The notes beneath the pieces were generated by a model. The model was not told where the DNA came from. It saw only the letters and a list, made by a program, of their open reading frames with translations, and made no database searches. The translations under genes and the position numbers were made by a program. A DNA stretch of 39,623 bases from Planctomycetota bacterium (GTDB taxonomy: Bacteria; Planctomycetota; UBA1135; GCA-002748355). The DNA is taken from assembly GCA_002685965.1 (NCBI GenBank), contig NYZE01000100.1, positions 1 through 39,623 on the forward strand, in the 5' to 3' direction. Shown piece by piece: positions 15,877 to 23,843 of the stretch. Position 1 is the stretch's first letter. Each line of letters opens with the position of its first letter.

Positions 15877-18540
15877 ATGAAGATCTACGGCGATGAGACG
15901 CTCAAGCGCCGACGCCTGCTGAGCCTGCCTGGTATCACGCTGCTCTTCCTCGTTTCGGGGGCGTTCGGCGGATTCGTACTCGTCGGCATGATCATCGGAC
16001 TGCGCCTCGGCGAGAGCCCAGTGATGAGTGGCGTGAATCGCTGGTTACTCGACACCTTCATCGCCAAGCGCGTCGTCACGCCCGGGATCTATGCCGCGAG
16101 CACGATGATGACCACCAATCTGCCGTGGAACTTCCTCGAGGGGGTCGCCTACTCGACCGCCGAGCCGATGGAACTCGACGTCAAGTGGGAGGACTACCAA
16201 GCCTTGACGCGGCAACGCGAGACGGCACTGAAAGAGGGCATCCTGTTCGCGAAGCCCAGCGACTACGTGCCGGTCCAGATCCGTTACCAGGGCGAGAACT
16301 ACCGAGGCAAGGCGCGACTCAAGGGGCGACTGCCGGATCACTGGTCCACCGACAAGTGGTCGCTACGCTTCAAGCTCAAGGGCAACACCACGCTCTTGGG
16401 CATGAACCGCTTCGCCATCCAGGCGCCGGAAACGCGTCAGTTCCTCGGCGAAGCAATCGCCTTGGAGTTGATGCGGCAGGAAGACCTCATCGCGGTCCAA
16501 TACCGCTTCGTCGACGTCAGCATCAACGGCGTGGCGAAGGGGCTCTACGCGCTCGAGGAGACGCTCGACAAACACCTGCTCGAGCGGTCGCGGCGTCGCG
16601 AAGGCCCGATTCTGCGCTTCGACAACGACGCCGCACTTCGCTCCTACGGCGCAACGGGCGACTTCGAGGCCGGGTCGGGCGAGTTCACAGCGAGCCCGAT
16701 CACAGGGCAAAACAGGGATGCCGGACCCGGTTCGTCGTTGGAGCGCGCCGCGGCGTTACTCGAGGCGTTCCGCGCCGGCCGCGTACCCGCAAGCCGCGTG
16801 TTTCACATCGAACGCTTGGCCACCTTCACGGCGTTGCGTGAGATCATTGGCGCCAAGGAGATGGACTGGCGCGACATGCGCCTCTACTTCGACCCGATCC
16901 GGTCGCGCTTCGAACCAATCGGCTACGACAACCATGCCGGCGCCAAGATCACCAAGCTGTTCTGTGACGACGGCGGCATCTACTCCAAGGGACCCAAGAC
17001 GCCGCCTGAGTTGTTGACGAAGATGAACTTCGTTCGCTTGCTGTTCCAGGATCGCGCCTTCGCCGCCGCCTACGCCGCTGCGCTGCAGCGAGTCTCGCGA
17101 CCGGAGTATCTGGAGCAGTTCTTCGCCAAGCACGGCGAACGACTGCAGAAGTCGTTGATCAACATTCACGCCGACTACCCATACGTCGGGTCGCCAGCCG
17201 CGAACTTCGTGCACAACGGAAAATTCATTCGCAAACAGCTCGAGGGGCTGCACTCCCTGCACGTCTACCGGCACGATGCCATCGGCCAGCAACTGACCGT
17301 CCTGGCCGGCAACACCCAGAGCTTGTCGGTCGAAATCGTCGGCCTATCAGTTGGCGGCGGCTCGCCGGTGCGACCGACCACGCCAGTCGTCCTCGGGTCG
17401 AAGCGACGGGCGCAGGCGCTGGACTTCGTCAAGGTCGTGTTCGAGGCTCCGACCGGCACCGACTGGACAGTCGTCGACACCAAGACTCTGGCCGTGGCCT
17501 ACCGGTTCGTCGGCACCAAGCGGCTCATGCACACCACCCTCTACGAATGGAGCTGCCTGCCGCCAGTGCTGCCCGAGGCCGACTGGATGGCCGACACCAA
17601 GGGCTTTCGTTCGACGCCCGGCGTCGTCGTCGACGACACCGAACGCACAGTCACGCTGTCGCCGGGCAAGCGAGTATTGGACAAGAACCTCGTCATCCCG
17701 GCCGGCTACACAGTGCACGCCGCGGGTGGGGTCCACCTCGACCTGCGCAACGGCGCCAAGCTGCTCAGCTACTCGCCGTTGTTGTTCGAAGGCACCGCGG
17801 TCGCCCCCGTCATCATCGAATCCTCCGACGAGACAGGACAGGGCCTCGTGGTCCTCGACGCGCCTGGCGAGTCACGACTGAGCAACGTTCGCTTCCTCGG
17901 CCTCGGCACGCCGACACAGGACGGCTGGCTGGTGCCCGGCGCGGTGACCTTCTACGAGTCAGACGTGACGATGTCGTACGTCCAGTTCAAGGGCGGGCGA
18001 TCCGAAGACGACCTCAACGTGGTCCGCGCGCGCGTGACCCTGGACCACGTGAGTTTTGTCGACGCCCACTCCGACGCTTTCGACGGCGACTTCGTCAGCG
18101 GCACCGCCAAGAAGTGCACCTTCTTACGCAGCGGCAACGACGGCATCGACCTGTCCGGCTCGGTGTTCTCCGGCGAGGATCTCACGTTCGACCACATCGG
18201 CGACAAAGCGATCAGCGCTGGCGAGAACAGTCAGGTCAAGGTGCAGAACCTGAAGATCAGCGACACGGAGCTAGGTTGCATTAGCAAGGACGCATCGCGG
18301 CTGACCGTGAGAGGCATTGAGTTCCTGCGCACACGGGTCGCCTTCGTCTCGTTCCAGAAGAAGAGCGAGTTCTCGAGTGGCTGGATCCACGCGACCGGTT
18401 GCAAGCTGGTCGATGTGGAGGTCCCCCACCTGGTCGAGAAAGGCTCGCACCTGGCAGTGAATGGCGCATGGGTCGCACCAAATCACAACAAGGTCGAGCC
18501 GCTGCTGTATGGCGGCAAGTACGGCCGCCGCAGCAAGTAG
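15877..18540 (+). CDS. membrane-anchored CotH kinase-like protein with C-terminal beta-helix
   Basis: An 887-residue protein from an ATG. Residues 18-45 form one membrane segment (GITLLFLVSGAFGGFVLVGM), so the rest is probably outside the cytoplasm. The CotH core spans about residues 90-450: VQIRYQGENYRGKARLKGRL, WSLRFKLKGNTTLLGMNRFA, VDVSINGVAKGLYALEETL, then FEPIGYDNHAGAKI, which may be the metal-site region. From about residue 590 a right-handed parallel beta-helix follows, with repeated turns such as GNDGIDLSGS, GDKAISAGENS and LGCISKDASR. Beta-helices usually bind polysaccharide, so this may attach the kinase-like domain to a surface glycan. It is the second gene of the operon; the VTC gene starts 10 nt after its stop. 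Twice the size of most CotH proteins. Confidence 0.87.
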   Translation: MKIYGDETLKRRRLLSLPGITLLFLVSGAFGGFVLVGMIIGLRLGESPVMSGVNRWLLDTFIAKRVVTPGIYAASTMMTTNLPWNFLEGVAYSTAEPMELDVKWEDYQALTRQRETALKEGILFAKPSDYVPVQIRYQGENYRGKARLKGRLPDHWSTDKWSLRFKLKGNTTLLGMNRFAIQAPETRQFLGEAIALELMRQEDLIAVQYRFVDVSINGVAKGLYALEETLDKHLLERSRRREGPILRFDNDAALRSYGATGDFEAGSGEFTASPITGQNRDAGPGSSLERAAALLEAFRAGRVPASRVFHIERLATFTALREIIGAKEMDWRDMRLYFDPIRSRFEPIGYDNHAGAKITKLFCDDGGIYSKGPKTPPELLTKMNFVRLLFQDRAFAAAYAAALQRVSRPEYLEQFFAKHGERLQKSLINIHADYPYVGSPAANFVHNGKFIRKQLEGLHSLHVYRHDAIGQQLTVLAGNTQSLSVEIVGLSVGGGSPVRPTTPVVLGSKRRAQALDFVKVVFEAPTGTDWTVVDTKTLAVAYRFVGTKRLMHTTLYEWSCLPPVLPEADWMADTKGFRSTPGVVVDDTERTVTLSPGKRVLDKNLVIPAGYTVHAAGGVHLDLRNGAKLLSYSPLLFEGTAVAPVIIESSDETGQGLVVLDAPGESRLSNVRFLGLGTPTQDGWLVPGAVTFYESDVTMSYVQFKGGRSEDDLNVVRARVTLDHVSFVDAHSDAFDGDFVSGTAKKCTFLRSGNDGIDLSGSVFSGEDLTFDHIGDKAISAGENSQVKVQNLKISDTELGCISKDASRLTVRGIEFLRTRVAFVSFQKKSEFSSGWIHATGCKLVDVEVPHLVEKGSHLAVNGAWVAPNHNKVEPLLYGGKYGRRSK

Positions 18541-18543
18541 AGA

Positions 18544-18559
18544 TGAGCGAGTGAGCGAG
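18544..18559 (+). repeat. 8-bp tandem duplication TGAGCGAG at the VTC gene start
   Basis: TGAGCGAG occurs twice in a row. With the A at 18543, the first copy gives ATG AGC GAG TGA, a three-codon ORF. The TGA overlaps a GTG (18551) from which the second copy starts the VTC gene with the same Ser-Glu codons. Removing one copy would put an ATG in frame with the gene. Confidence 0.8.
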
Positions 18560-19246
18560 CCCGAAGACAGATTCCGCTACGAGCGCAAGTTCGCCACGCA
18601 GTCGCTCACCCCCCACCTGGCCGAGTCCGTCGTTCGTGAGCACCCGGCGCTGTTCCGCCAGGCCTATCCAGATCGAGACGTGTGCAACGTCTACTTCGAC
18701 GACCTCAACCTGCAGAGCCTGAAGGCGAATCTCGACGGGATCCCGAATCGCACCAAGACCCGCATCCGCTGGTACGGCGAGATCCGCGGCCTGGCCAACA
18801 AGGCGCAACTGGAGTTCAAGATCAAGAAAGGGCTCGTCGGAACAAAGGAGATCTACGCGCTCGCCCCGATCGACACACGGAGCGGACAGATCGAAGCGGC
18901 CATCGCCGAGCAGCTACGCAGCTCTGATCTGCCCGAGGCCGTCGCACTGCGCATCAGGATGCAAGAGCCGACACTCCTGAACAGCTACTCGCGTAAGTAC
19001 TTCCTGTCTGCGGATGGACGCTTTCGGGTCACGATCGACAGCAACATGCGGTTCTACCCGGCGCGCAATCCGTGGAAACGGCGACCGGCGCAGCACGTCG
19101 GTGCGATCGTGGTCGAACTGAAGTACGCGCGCGCTGACAACGACACGGCTTCGGCAGTCGCCCAGAAACTTCTGTTTCGACTCAGTCGGAGTTCCAAGTA
19201 CGTCACCGGCATGAATCTGTTGTTCGGCGTGTCGGACTTTCACTAG
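18551..19246 (+). CDS. VTC-domain protein (polyphosphate polymerase-like)
   Basis: The protein has 231 residues from the GTG at 18551, chosen because the family's FRYERKF motif then begins at residue 8. It shows the VTC tunnel fold: VYFDDLNLQSLKANLDGI, KTRIRWYGE, LEFKIKKGLVGTKE, YSRKYFLSADGRFRVTID and IVVELKY. The alternating basic residues (Arg12, Lys13, Lys69, Arg71, Arg73, Lys90, Lys92) and acidic residues (Glu88 and the VVELKY glutamate) match phosphate and metal binding in the catalytic core of yeast Vtc4, which makes polyphosphate from ATP. Whether bacterial family members make polyphosphate is not settled. There is no signal peptide, so it faces the cytoplasm. Its stop overlaps the next gene's GTG by one base. 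Confidence 0.88.
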   Translation: MSEPEDRFRYERKFATQSLTPHLAESVVREHPALFRQAYPDRDVCNVYFDDLNLQSLKANLDGIPNRTKTRIRWYGEIRGLANKAQLEFKIKKGLVGTKEIYALAPIDTRSGQIEAAIAEQLRSSDLPEAVALRIRMQEPTLLNSYSRKYFLSADGRFRVTIDSNMRFYPARNPWKRRPAQHVGAIVVELKYARADNDTASAVAQKLLFRLSRSSKYVTGMNLLFGVSDFH

Positions 19247-20274
19247 TGTTCAAGTTCTCGCGCCCCTTGCGAACCACGGCACTCCTCGCCTGCTTGTCCT
19301 CGCCTTTGTTCGCGCAGGTGATCGAGCCGCCCAATGTTCGCGACACAGCACGGTTTCGCTTCCTCGTAGCTGGTCACGCCTACGGCTCTCACCGCGGCGA
19401 CAACCTCGGCCTGCACCCGCCGCTGGTCGCGAAACTGCACGCTGGCGCATTCGGCAAGCTGGACTTCATCGTGTTCACAGGCGACGTATTGCGGCGGTTC
19501 GAGCAAGAGTCGTGGGCCTCCCTCACGAAAGAGCTGCGACCGCTCGGCTGCAAGTACTACATCACGCCCGGCAACCACGACGTGACGGACTTCGGTAGCG
19601 TTCGGCTACGAGAAGCCTACGGCTCCTTGCACTACCGGTTCGACGTCGGGACAACGCGGTTCGTGTTCCTCAATACGCAGGAGGTGTCGCGGACCATCCC
19701 GCCGGGACAACTGCTCTTCCTGCGCGCAGCGCTGAAGGAGAGCGAAGGCATCGGAGCATTCCTCGTCTTCTTCCACGAACTGATCTGGCTGGCCAAGAAG
19801 CCACACTACAAAACGATCCGCGCCAACAGCCGATCGAGACAGAACAAGCTCGGCAAGTCCAACTACTGGCGCGACATCCACCCATTGCTCGTGCAGCAGG
19901 CGCCGCGCCCGGTGTTCGTGATCGCCGGCGACGTAGCTGGCAACGCCGATGCGATACCGGCGTTCAAGGACCAGGTTGACAACGTCAGTCTGATCGCAAG
20001 CGGCATGGGCGAGGTCAAGGGAGAGAACGCTCTGGTCGTCACCGTGGACGGCAGCAACGTCGCAGTGAACCTGCACTGCCTCGACGGTTCAGACCCGCGA
20101 CTCCTCGACTACTACACACCCGCCAACCTCAACTCGCTACCGCGTGACGCCTTCCGCCGCACACCGCCACCCGGCTCGAGCCGCGACTGGCTGATCGCGT
20201 TGATCGCAGTCGGCATCGTCGGCATCGGCGCCCTCATCGCGATGGTCCGGCGACGCCGCCCAGTGGAGCGCTGA
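19246..20274 (+). CDS. exported membrane-anchored metallophosphoesterase-like protein
   Basis: The start is the GTG at 19246, sharing one base with the VTC stop. The protein has 342 residues. It has a signal peptide (VFKFSRPLRTTALLACLSSP, then LFAQ) and a C-terminal membrane helix (DWLIALIAVGIVGIGALIAM) followed by RRRR, so the catalytic domain lies outside the cytoplasm, tethered to the inner membrane. Calcineurin-like motifs are FTGDVL, PGNHDV, a histidine in VFFHELIW and AGDVAGN. The first motif, normally DxH, reads GHAYGSH, and the usual GHxH near the end is replaced by AGDVAGN. The metal site is therefore divergent, and activity must be shown. It ends the operon and is convergent with the di-heme cytochrome. 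Confidence 0.8.
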   Translation: MFKFSRPLRTTALLACLSSPLFAQVIEPPNVRDTARFRFLVAGHAYGSHRGDNLGLHPPLVAKLHAGAFGKLDFIVFTGDVLRRFEQESWASLTKELRPLGCKYYITPGNHDVTDFGSVRLREAYGSLHYRFDVGTTRFVFLNTQEVSRTIPPGQLLFLRAALKESEGIGAFLVFFHELIWLAKKPHYKTIRANSRSRQNKLGKSNYWRDIHPLLVQQAPRPVFVIAGDVAGNADAIPAFKDQVDNVSLIASGMGEVKGENALVVTVDGSNVAVNLHCLDGSDPRLLDYYTPANLNSLPRDAFRRTPPPGSSRDWLIALIAVGIVGIGALIAMVRRRRPVER

Positions 20275-20341
20275 GATGATGCGGAGCACAAGACCCGCAC
20301 CGTAGACGGCCAGACATGCCACCAACGACAGTGTGCCAGCC

Positions 20342-21346
20342 CTACTTGCCCCGCGCGGAGAACGCCGACCTGCGGCTCAGAGCACGCAAGAAGGCGACGA
20401 GGTGCAGGGCATCTTGGTCCGACAAGGCCAGCGGCTTCATCTTCCGATCGAGTCGCGGATTCTCGTTGCCGCCACGACGGTAGAAGGCGACGACTTCCGC
20501 GAGCGTCGCCAGGCTTCCGTCGTGCATGTACGGCGCGGTCTCGGCCAGCGCGCGCAGAGTCGGCGTTTTGAATCCGCCCGCGTCCGCCGGGTCGTTCGTG
20601 ATCGCCATGCGACCCGGCCGCGACTTGCCGCCAGCCACACCGATCCCGGTGTTATGGAACGCTTCGTCAGTGAGGTTCGGGCCAGTGTGACACCTCCAAC
20701 AACCGCCCTTGCTTTCGAAGATCCACATGCCGGTGCGCTCGGATCTGGTCAGATGGCCGACCTGTCCCGCTCGGAAATCATCAACGACCGTATCCGCGTG
20801 CACGAGCGTGCGAGTGAAACTGGCGAGCGCCACCGACAAGTCCTGCGCCGTCGCCTCGCGACCGAAGAGCGCCGCAAACTTCTTGGCGTAACTCTCGTCC
20901 TTGCGCAAGCGCAGGATCGCATCCTCTAGCGGCAGCGCCATTTCATTCGCATTTGAGATCGGCAGGATCACTTGCTCTTCGAGGGTCTTCGCGCGGCCGT
21001 CCCAGCTGAACGCCTTGCCATACGCGCGGTTGTAGAGCGTCGGCGCATTGCGCAGCGCGCGCCGACCGAGTGACCCGGCCGGCAGAGCCTCGACGCTCGC
21101 GAACCCGTGCTCCGGCGCGTGGCAACTGGAGCACGATATCTTGCGATCGATCGACAAACTCGTATCGAAGAACAGCGTTCGCCCCAGGCCGGCCACGGCC
21201 GGCCTGAACGTGTCGCTCCCCGGCACGGGTGACGGGAGACCCTTCGGGGCGGACAGCTGCAAGCTGGACTGCACAGGCGTCACAACCTGCGCCGAGATCG
21301 ACGCCCTCGAGACGGCAGCAACGATGATCAGCATCACGAAGCGCAC
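20342..21346 (-). CDS. di-heme cytochrome c peroxidase (CcpA/MauG family)
   Basis: Started at the GTG at 21346, giving 334 residues and a Sec signal peptide (VRFVMLIIVAAVSRASISAQ). An in-frame GTG at 21367 or ATG at 21334 is also possible. Two c-type heme sites are visible: CSSCHAPEHGFAS and CWRCHTGPNLTDE. The FFDTSLSIDRKISCSSC and NAPTLYNRAYGKAFSWDGRA stretches and ETAPYMHDGSLATLAEVVAF, which holds a candidate second heme ligand methionine, are family hallmarks. These periplasmic enzymes reduce hydrogen peroxide with electrons from a small cytochrome; MauG-like members instead oxidise other proteins, and sequence alone does not decide. It follows the transglutaminase-like gene by 49 nt. Confidence 0.92.
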   Translation of the reverse strand: MRFVMLIIVAAVSRASISAQVVTPVQSSLQLSAPKGLPSPVPGSDTFRPAVAGLGRTLFFDTSLSIDRKISCSSCHAPEHGFASVEALPAGSLGRRALRNAPTLYNRAYGKAFSWDGRAKTLEEQVILPISNANEMALPLEDAILRLRKDESYAKKFAALFGREATAQDLSVALASFTRTLVHADTVVDDFRAGQVGHLTRSERTGMWIFESKGGCWRCHTGPNLTDEAFHNTGIGVAGGKSRPGRMAITNDPADAGGFKTPTLRALAETAPYMHDGSLATLAEVVAFYRRGGNENPRLDRKMKPLALSDQDALHLVAFLRALSRRSAFSARGK

Positions 21347-21395
21347 GGCTGGATTCTCGGCGGTCACTGGCAGATTTCCCAGAGGCACAGCCGAA

Positions 21396-22355
21396 TCAGA
21401 ATGATGCCGGCACCAGCTCGACGCGAATCGTGTTGTGGTACTTCTTGTGCCCGCCCCAGCGCCCGCCGCGACGCACCCAGACGGCATGGCTCTGCAACTC
21501 GGGTGGGTTCTTGATGTATGTCGGCGGGATCGCGAACGGCGCGCGCGGGTCGGAGGGCTCCACCTCTACCCAACCGACGCGTGGCAGACGGATCTCGGCC
21601 CAGGCGTGTCGATTCCAGTCGCTGCGGCCGTCCCAGAAGCCTTCCTGGTTCCGGGCGTTGAAGCCGATCGCAGCGCGCGCGGGGATCAAAAGCTCCTGAC
21701 TGAGCGCCTGGAACACGGTCAGACGATGACCGCACCAGCCCTTGCGCCCGCGCACGATGGAGCCAAGGTCATTCGTGCCATAGTCAACATCAACGCTGTA
21801 AGCGATGTTGGCTGCGATCCAAGCCGTGACCGCTCGGACGGCTTCGACTGGATCGGTATGGCGCGCTCGAATGTCCCGGGCCACGCGACGCAGCGGCTCC
21901 GGCACGTTGACGGGCTTTGCCCGTTGTCCATCAGGAACGTCATGAGCGGCGTCCGCAACCTCATCCCAGGTCAACTGCAATCGCCCGGTCCTCAGTGCAC
22001 GATGGGCGGTCGTCACGTCGAAGCGCGTCTCGAAAACGTGGACGCCCGGCTCGACACCGTTGCGCTCCCATCGCCACCATGACCCACCCTTCTGCGCTGG
22101 CTGCCAAACGGCGTCGGGCGGCATCAGCGTCGGCTCGCTGATCCAGAGGGTGTTCGACGACATCCAGGTAGGCTGTATCGGACGGGCGTGATACACGCGC
22201 AGCACTTCAACGGGCGAAGTGAACTCGATGCGAGTGCGGTGGGTCAATCGATAGGTCACGACCTGACTGACGTCGACGTAAGAGGAACGCGCGGCGCTGC
22301 AGCCTGCTGAGACCAGGAGCAAGCCGATCATCCAGGCTGGCGTGGCGCGGTTCAC
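21396..22355 (-). CDS. transglutaminase-like lipoprotein
   Basis: A 319-residue protein from a GTG at 22355, with a lipoprotein signal (MIGLLLVSAGCS) whose lipobox ends SAGC. The transglutaminase core lies in the C-terminal half: the catalytic cysteine in GRKGWCGHRLTVFQALSQEL, the histidine in WNRHAWAEIRL and the aspartate in WVEVEPSDPRAPF. All three triad residues are intact. In bacteria this fold is usually a cysteine protease or amidase rather than a cross-linker. The N-terminal half is beta-rich and precedes the catalytic domain as in many Transglut_core proteins. It is probably in one transcript with the SGNH hydrolase upstream (61 nt) and the cytochrome downstream. Confidence 0.9.
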   Translation of the reverse strand: MNRATPAWMIGLLLVSAGCSAARSSYVDVSQVVTYRLTHRTRIEFTSPVEVLRVYHARPIQPTWMSSNTLWISEPTLMPPDAVWQPAQKGGSWWRWERNGVEPGVHVFETRFDVTTAHRALRTGRLQLTWDEVADAAHDVPDGQRAKPVNVPEPLRRVARDIRARHTDPVEAVRAVTAWIAANIAYSVDVDYGTNDLGSIVRGRKGWCGHRLTVFQALSQELLIPARAAIGFNARNQEGFWDGRSDWNRHAWAEIRLPRVGWVEVEPSDPRAPFAIPPTYIKNPPELQSHAVWVRRGGRWGGHKKYHNTIRVELVPASF

Positions 22356-22416
22356 GGCTGGCTACGAAACACCATTCAGCCCAGGGTGCAAGGGCCGCCA
22401 GACAGCCCCCGAGACA

Positions 22417-23628
22417 TCAGCGCGGCAGCCTCGACTCGAGCCAGTCGCCAAGCGCCGCCGCGACGAGGCCATTCGCACGGGCGTTGAGGTGGCCGGCACG
22501 AAACAACTTCTTCGGGCCCACCGATTCTGCGGACAGCGCTTCTGTCAGGTCGAGGAAGGGCAGATTGCGCGCGCGAAGGTCGTCCGTCAGCGTGCGCCAA
22601 TAGCGTTCCTTCAAGCGAGCGGGCGCCATGTCCTTCTCGGACGGGAAGATCAAGATCGGCGCGAGCTTGGCGCCGAGCGCGCGCGCTTCGCGATGGAAGG
22701 CCGCGAGTAGCGCGACCGTCACGAGGAAGGGCTCTTCACCTGAGGCGAGCCAGCGATCGCGGTGCCGGCGCGCCGCGTAGGCGCTGTAGGCACCGGCCAG
22801 CCTTCCAAGCGCGAAGTGACGCAGTAGGCCGAGACGCGGGCCGATCCAGTACTCATCTTGACGCAGGTCTTCGACAACGCGGCCGTCCTGCACAGCACTC
22901 AGAAGGGCGCGCTCGGTGGCATACGGAAGGGGCAGCAACTGCAGCCCGTTGCCGCCGAGCACAAAACGTGGCTTACCAGCGACGACCCGCGTCGACGGAT
23001 AGTAGATCGGCCGATAGCGGTTCACGTTGCGGTTGATGTTCTCAAGCATGATCCCGATACCGACCACGTCCGGATCGAGGCCGGGCGCTTTACGGCGGCA
23101 GCGCAGCAACGCTTGGTCGGTGCCGTAGGCGCCGATCCCGAAGTTGATGACCTCCCAGTCTCCGCGCTTCTGTTCGAGTTGGTGCTGCCAGGTCTCGTGG
23201 TCGTCGACTTCCTCGCAGTAGGTAAATGAGTCGCCAAAGCAAAGGATGCGCGTCGTGCCGGCCGGCTTGCGCTTCGGGTACTCGCGTCGGCCGCGCGCAG
23301 CCCAGGAGTTACTCGTGTAGTTGCCCTCGCCGCGCTTCCGTGAGGGGCGGTTTGTCCAGCCCAACTCGCGATCCCAGGCGCCATGGCCCGTGTCAGGGTT
23401 GTCGCTGTCGAGCAGCGCCAAGCGACGCTCGAGGAAAGTTCGTTGGGCCGGGTTGGTGATCGCGCCGAACGGAGGCAACGGCCAATGACCGAACGCCCCA
23501 TTGCGAACGAAGAACAGCGACAGCGCGAGCTCGAGCAGGACCACCGTAAGAGTCACAACGAACAACCAACGCATACCGCGCTTCTGCCAAAGAGACTGCC
23601 GGAAGTTCGGACTCTCGCTGCCCGTCAC
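22417..23628 (-). CDS. SGNH/GDSL-type hydrolase, membrane-anchored
   Basis: A 403-residue protein from a GTG at 23628 that overlaps the upstream stop by 4 nt (GTGA). One membrane helix lies near the N-terminus (MRWLFVVTLTVVLLELALSL), so the catalytic domain is probably periplasmic. SGNH blocks are ILCFGDSFTYCEEVDDHETW with the nucleophile serine, NFGIGAYGTDQALL with the block II glycine, IGIMLENINRN with the block III asparagine and FRAGHLNARANGLVAAAL with the block V histidine (the usual DxxH here reads AGHL). It likely removes an acetyl or acyl group from a glycan or lipid. The neighbours are a SPASM-like stub and a decayed second SGNH tail. Confidence 0.87.
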   Translation of the reverse strand: MTGSESPNFRQSLWQKRGMRWLFVVTLTVVLLELALSLFFVRNGAFGHWPLPPFGAITNPAQRTFLERRLALLDSDNPDTGHGAWDRELGWTNRPSRKRGEGNYTSNSWAARGRREYPKRKPAGTTRILCFGDSFTYCEEVDDHETWQHQLEQKRGDWEVINFGIGAYGTDQALLRCRRKAPGLDPDVVGIGIMLENINRNVNRYRPIYYPSTRVVAGKPRFVLGGNGLQLLPLPYATERALLSAVQDGRVVEDLRQDEYWIGPRLGLLRHFALGRLAGAYSAYAARRHRDRWLASGEEPFLVTVALLAAFHREARALGAKLAPILIFPSEKDMAPARLKERYWRTLTDDLRARNLPFLDLTEALSAESVGPKKLFRAGHLNARANGLVAAALGDWLESRLPR

Positions 23629-23843
23629 TCCGCCTCCGTGAGCCGCGCGATCGCCATCCCCGAGAGCCGCTTTTCCTCAGCCTTGTCCGGGTCGAGCACG
23701 TAGCTCTGGTTCTTGCAGCACGCAACGACTTCGCCGAGCGTGTTGAAGTAGAGCGAGGTGTATGGCACGTAACAGACCGAGCGAACGGGCTCCCCGTCGA
23801 TCTTTCGTGATGCCTCGTAGCCTTCGCGTATGCCTTGATCCAT
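23625..23843 (-). CDS. SPASM-like stub, N-terminal part of a radical-SAM-type protein
   Basis: A 72-residue ORF from an ATG (MDQGIREGYEASRKIDG). The stretch CYVPYTSLYFNTLGEVVACC, then KN, matches the opening of SPASM/twitch radical-SAM proteins, which usually read C-x-PxxSxYF...G.V.ACC and go on for 350 or more residues. Here the reading stops at residue 72, and the CxxxCxxC SAM-cluster motif is absent. It is either a truncated remnant or a stand-alone iron-sulfur mini-protein. The stop overlaps the SGNH start by 4 nt, so expression of the hydrolase may depend on it. Resemblance is by eye. Confidence 0.55.
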   Translation of the reverse strand: MDQGIREGYEASRKIDGEPVRSVCYVPYTSLYFNTLGEVVACCKNQSYVLDPDKAEEKRLSGMAIARLTEAE

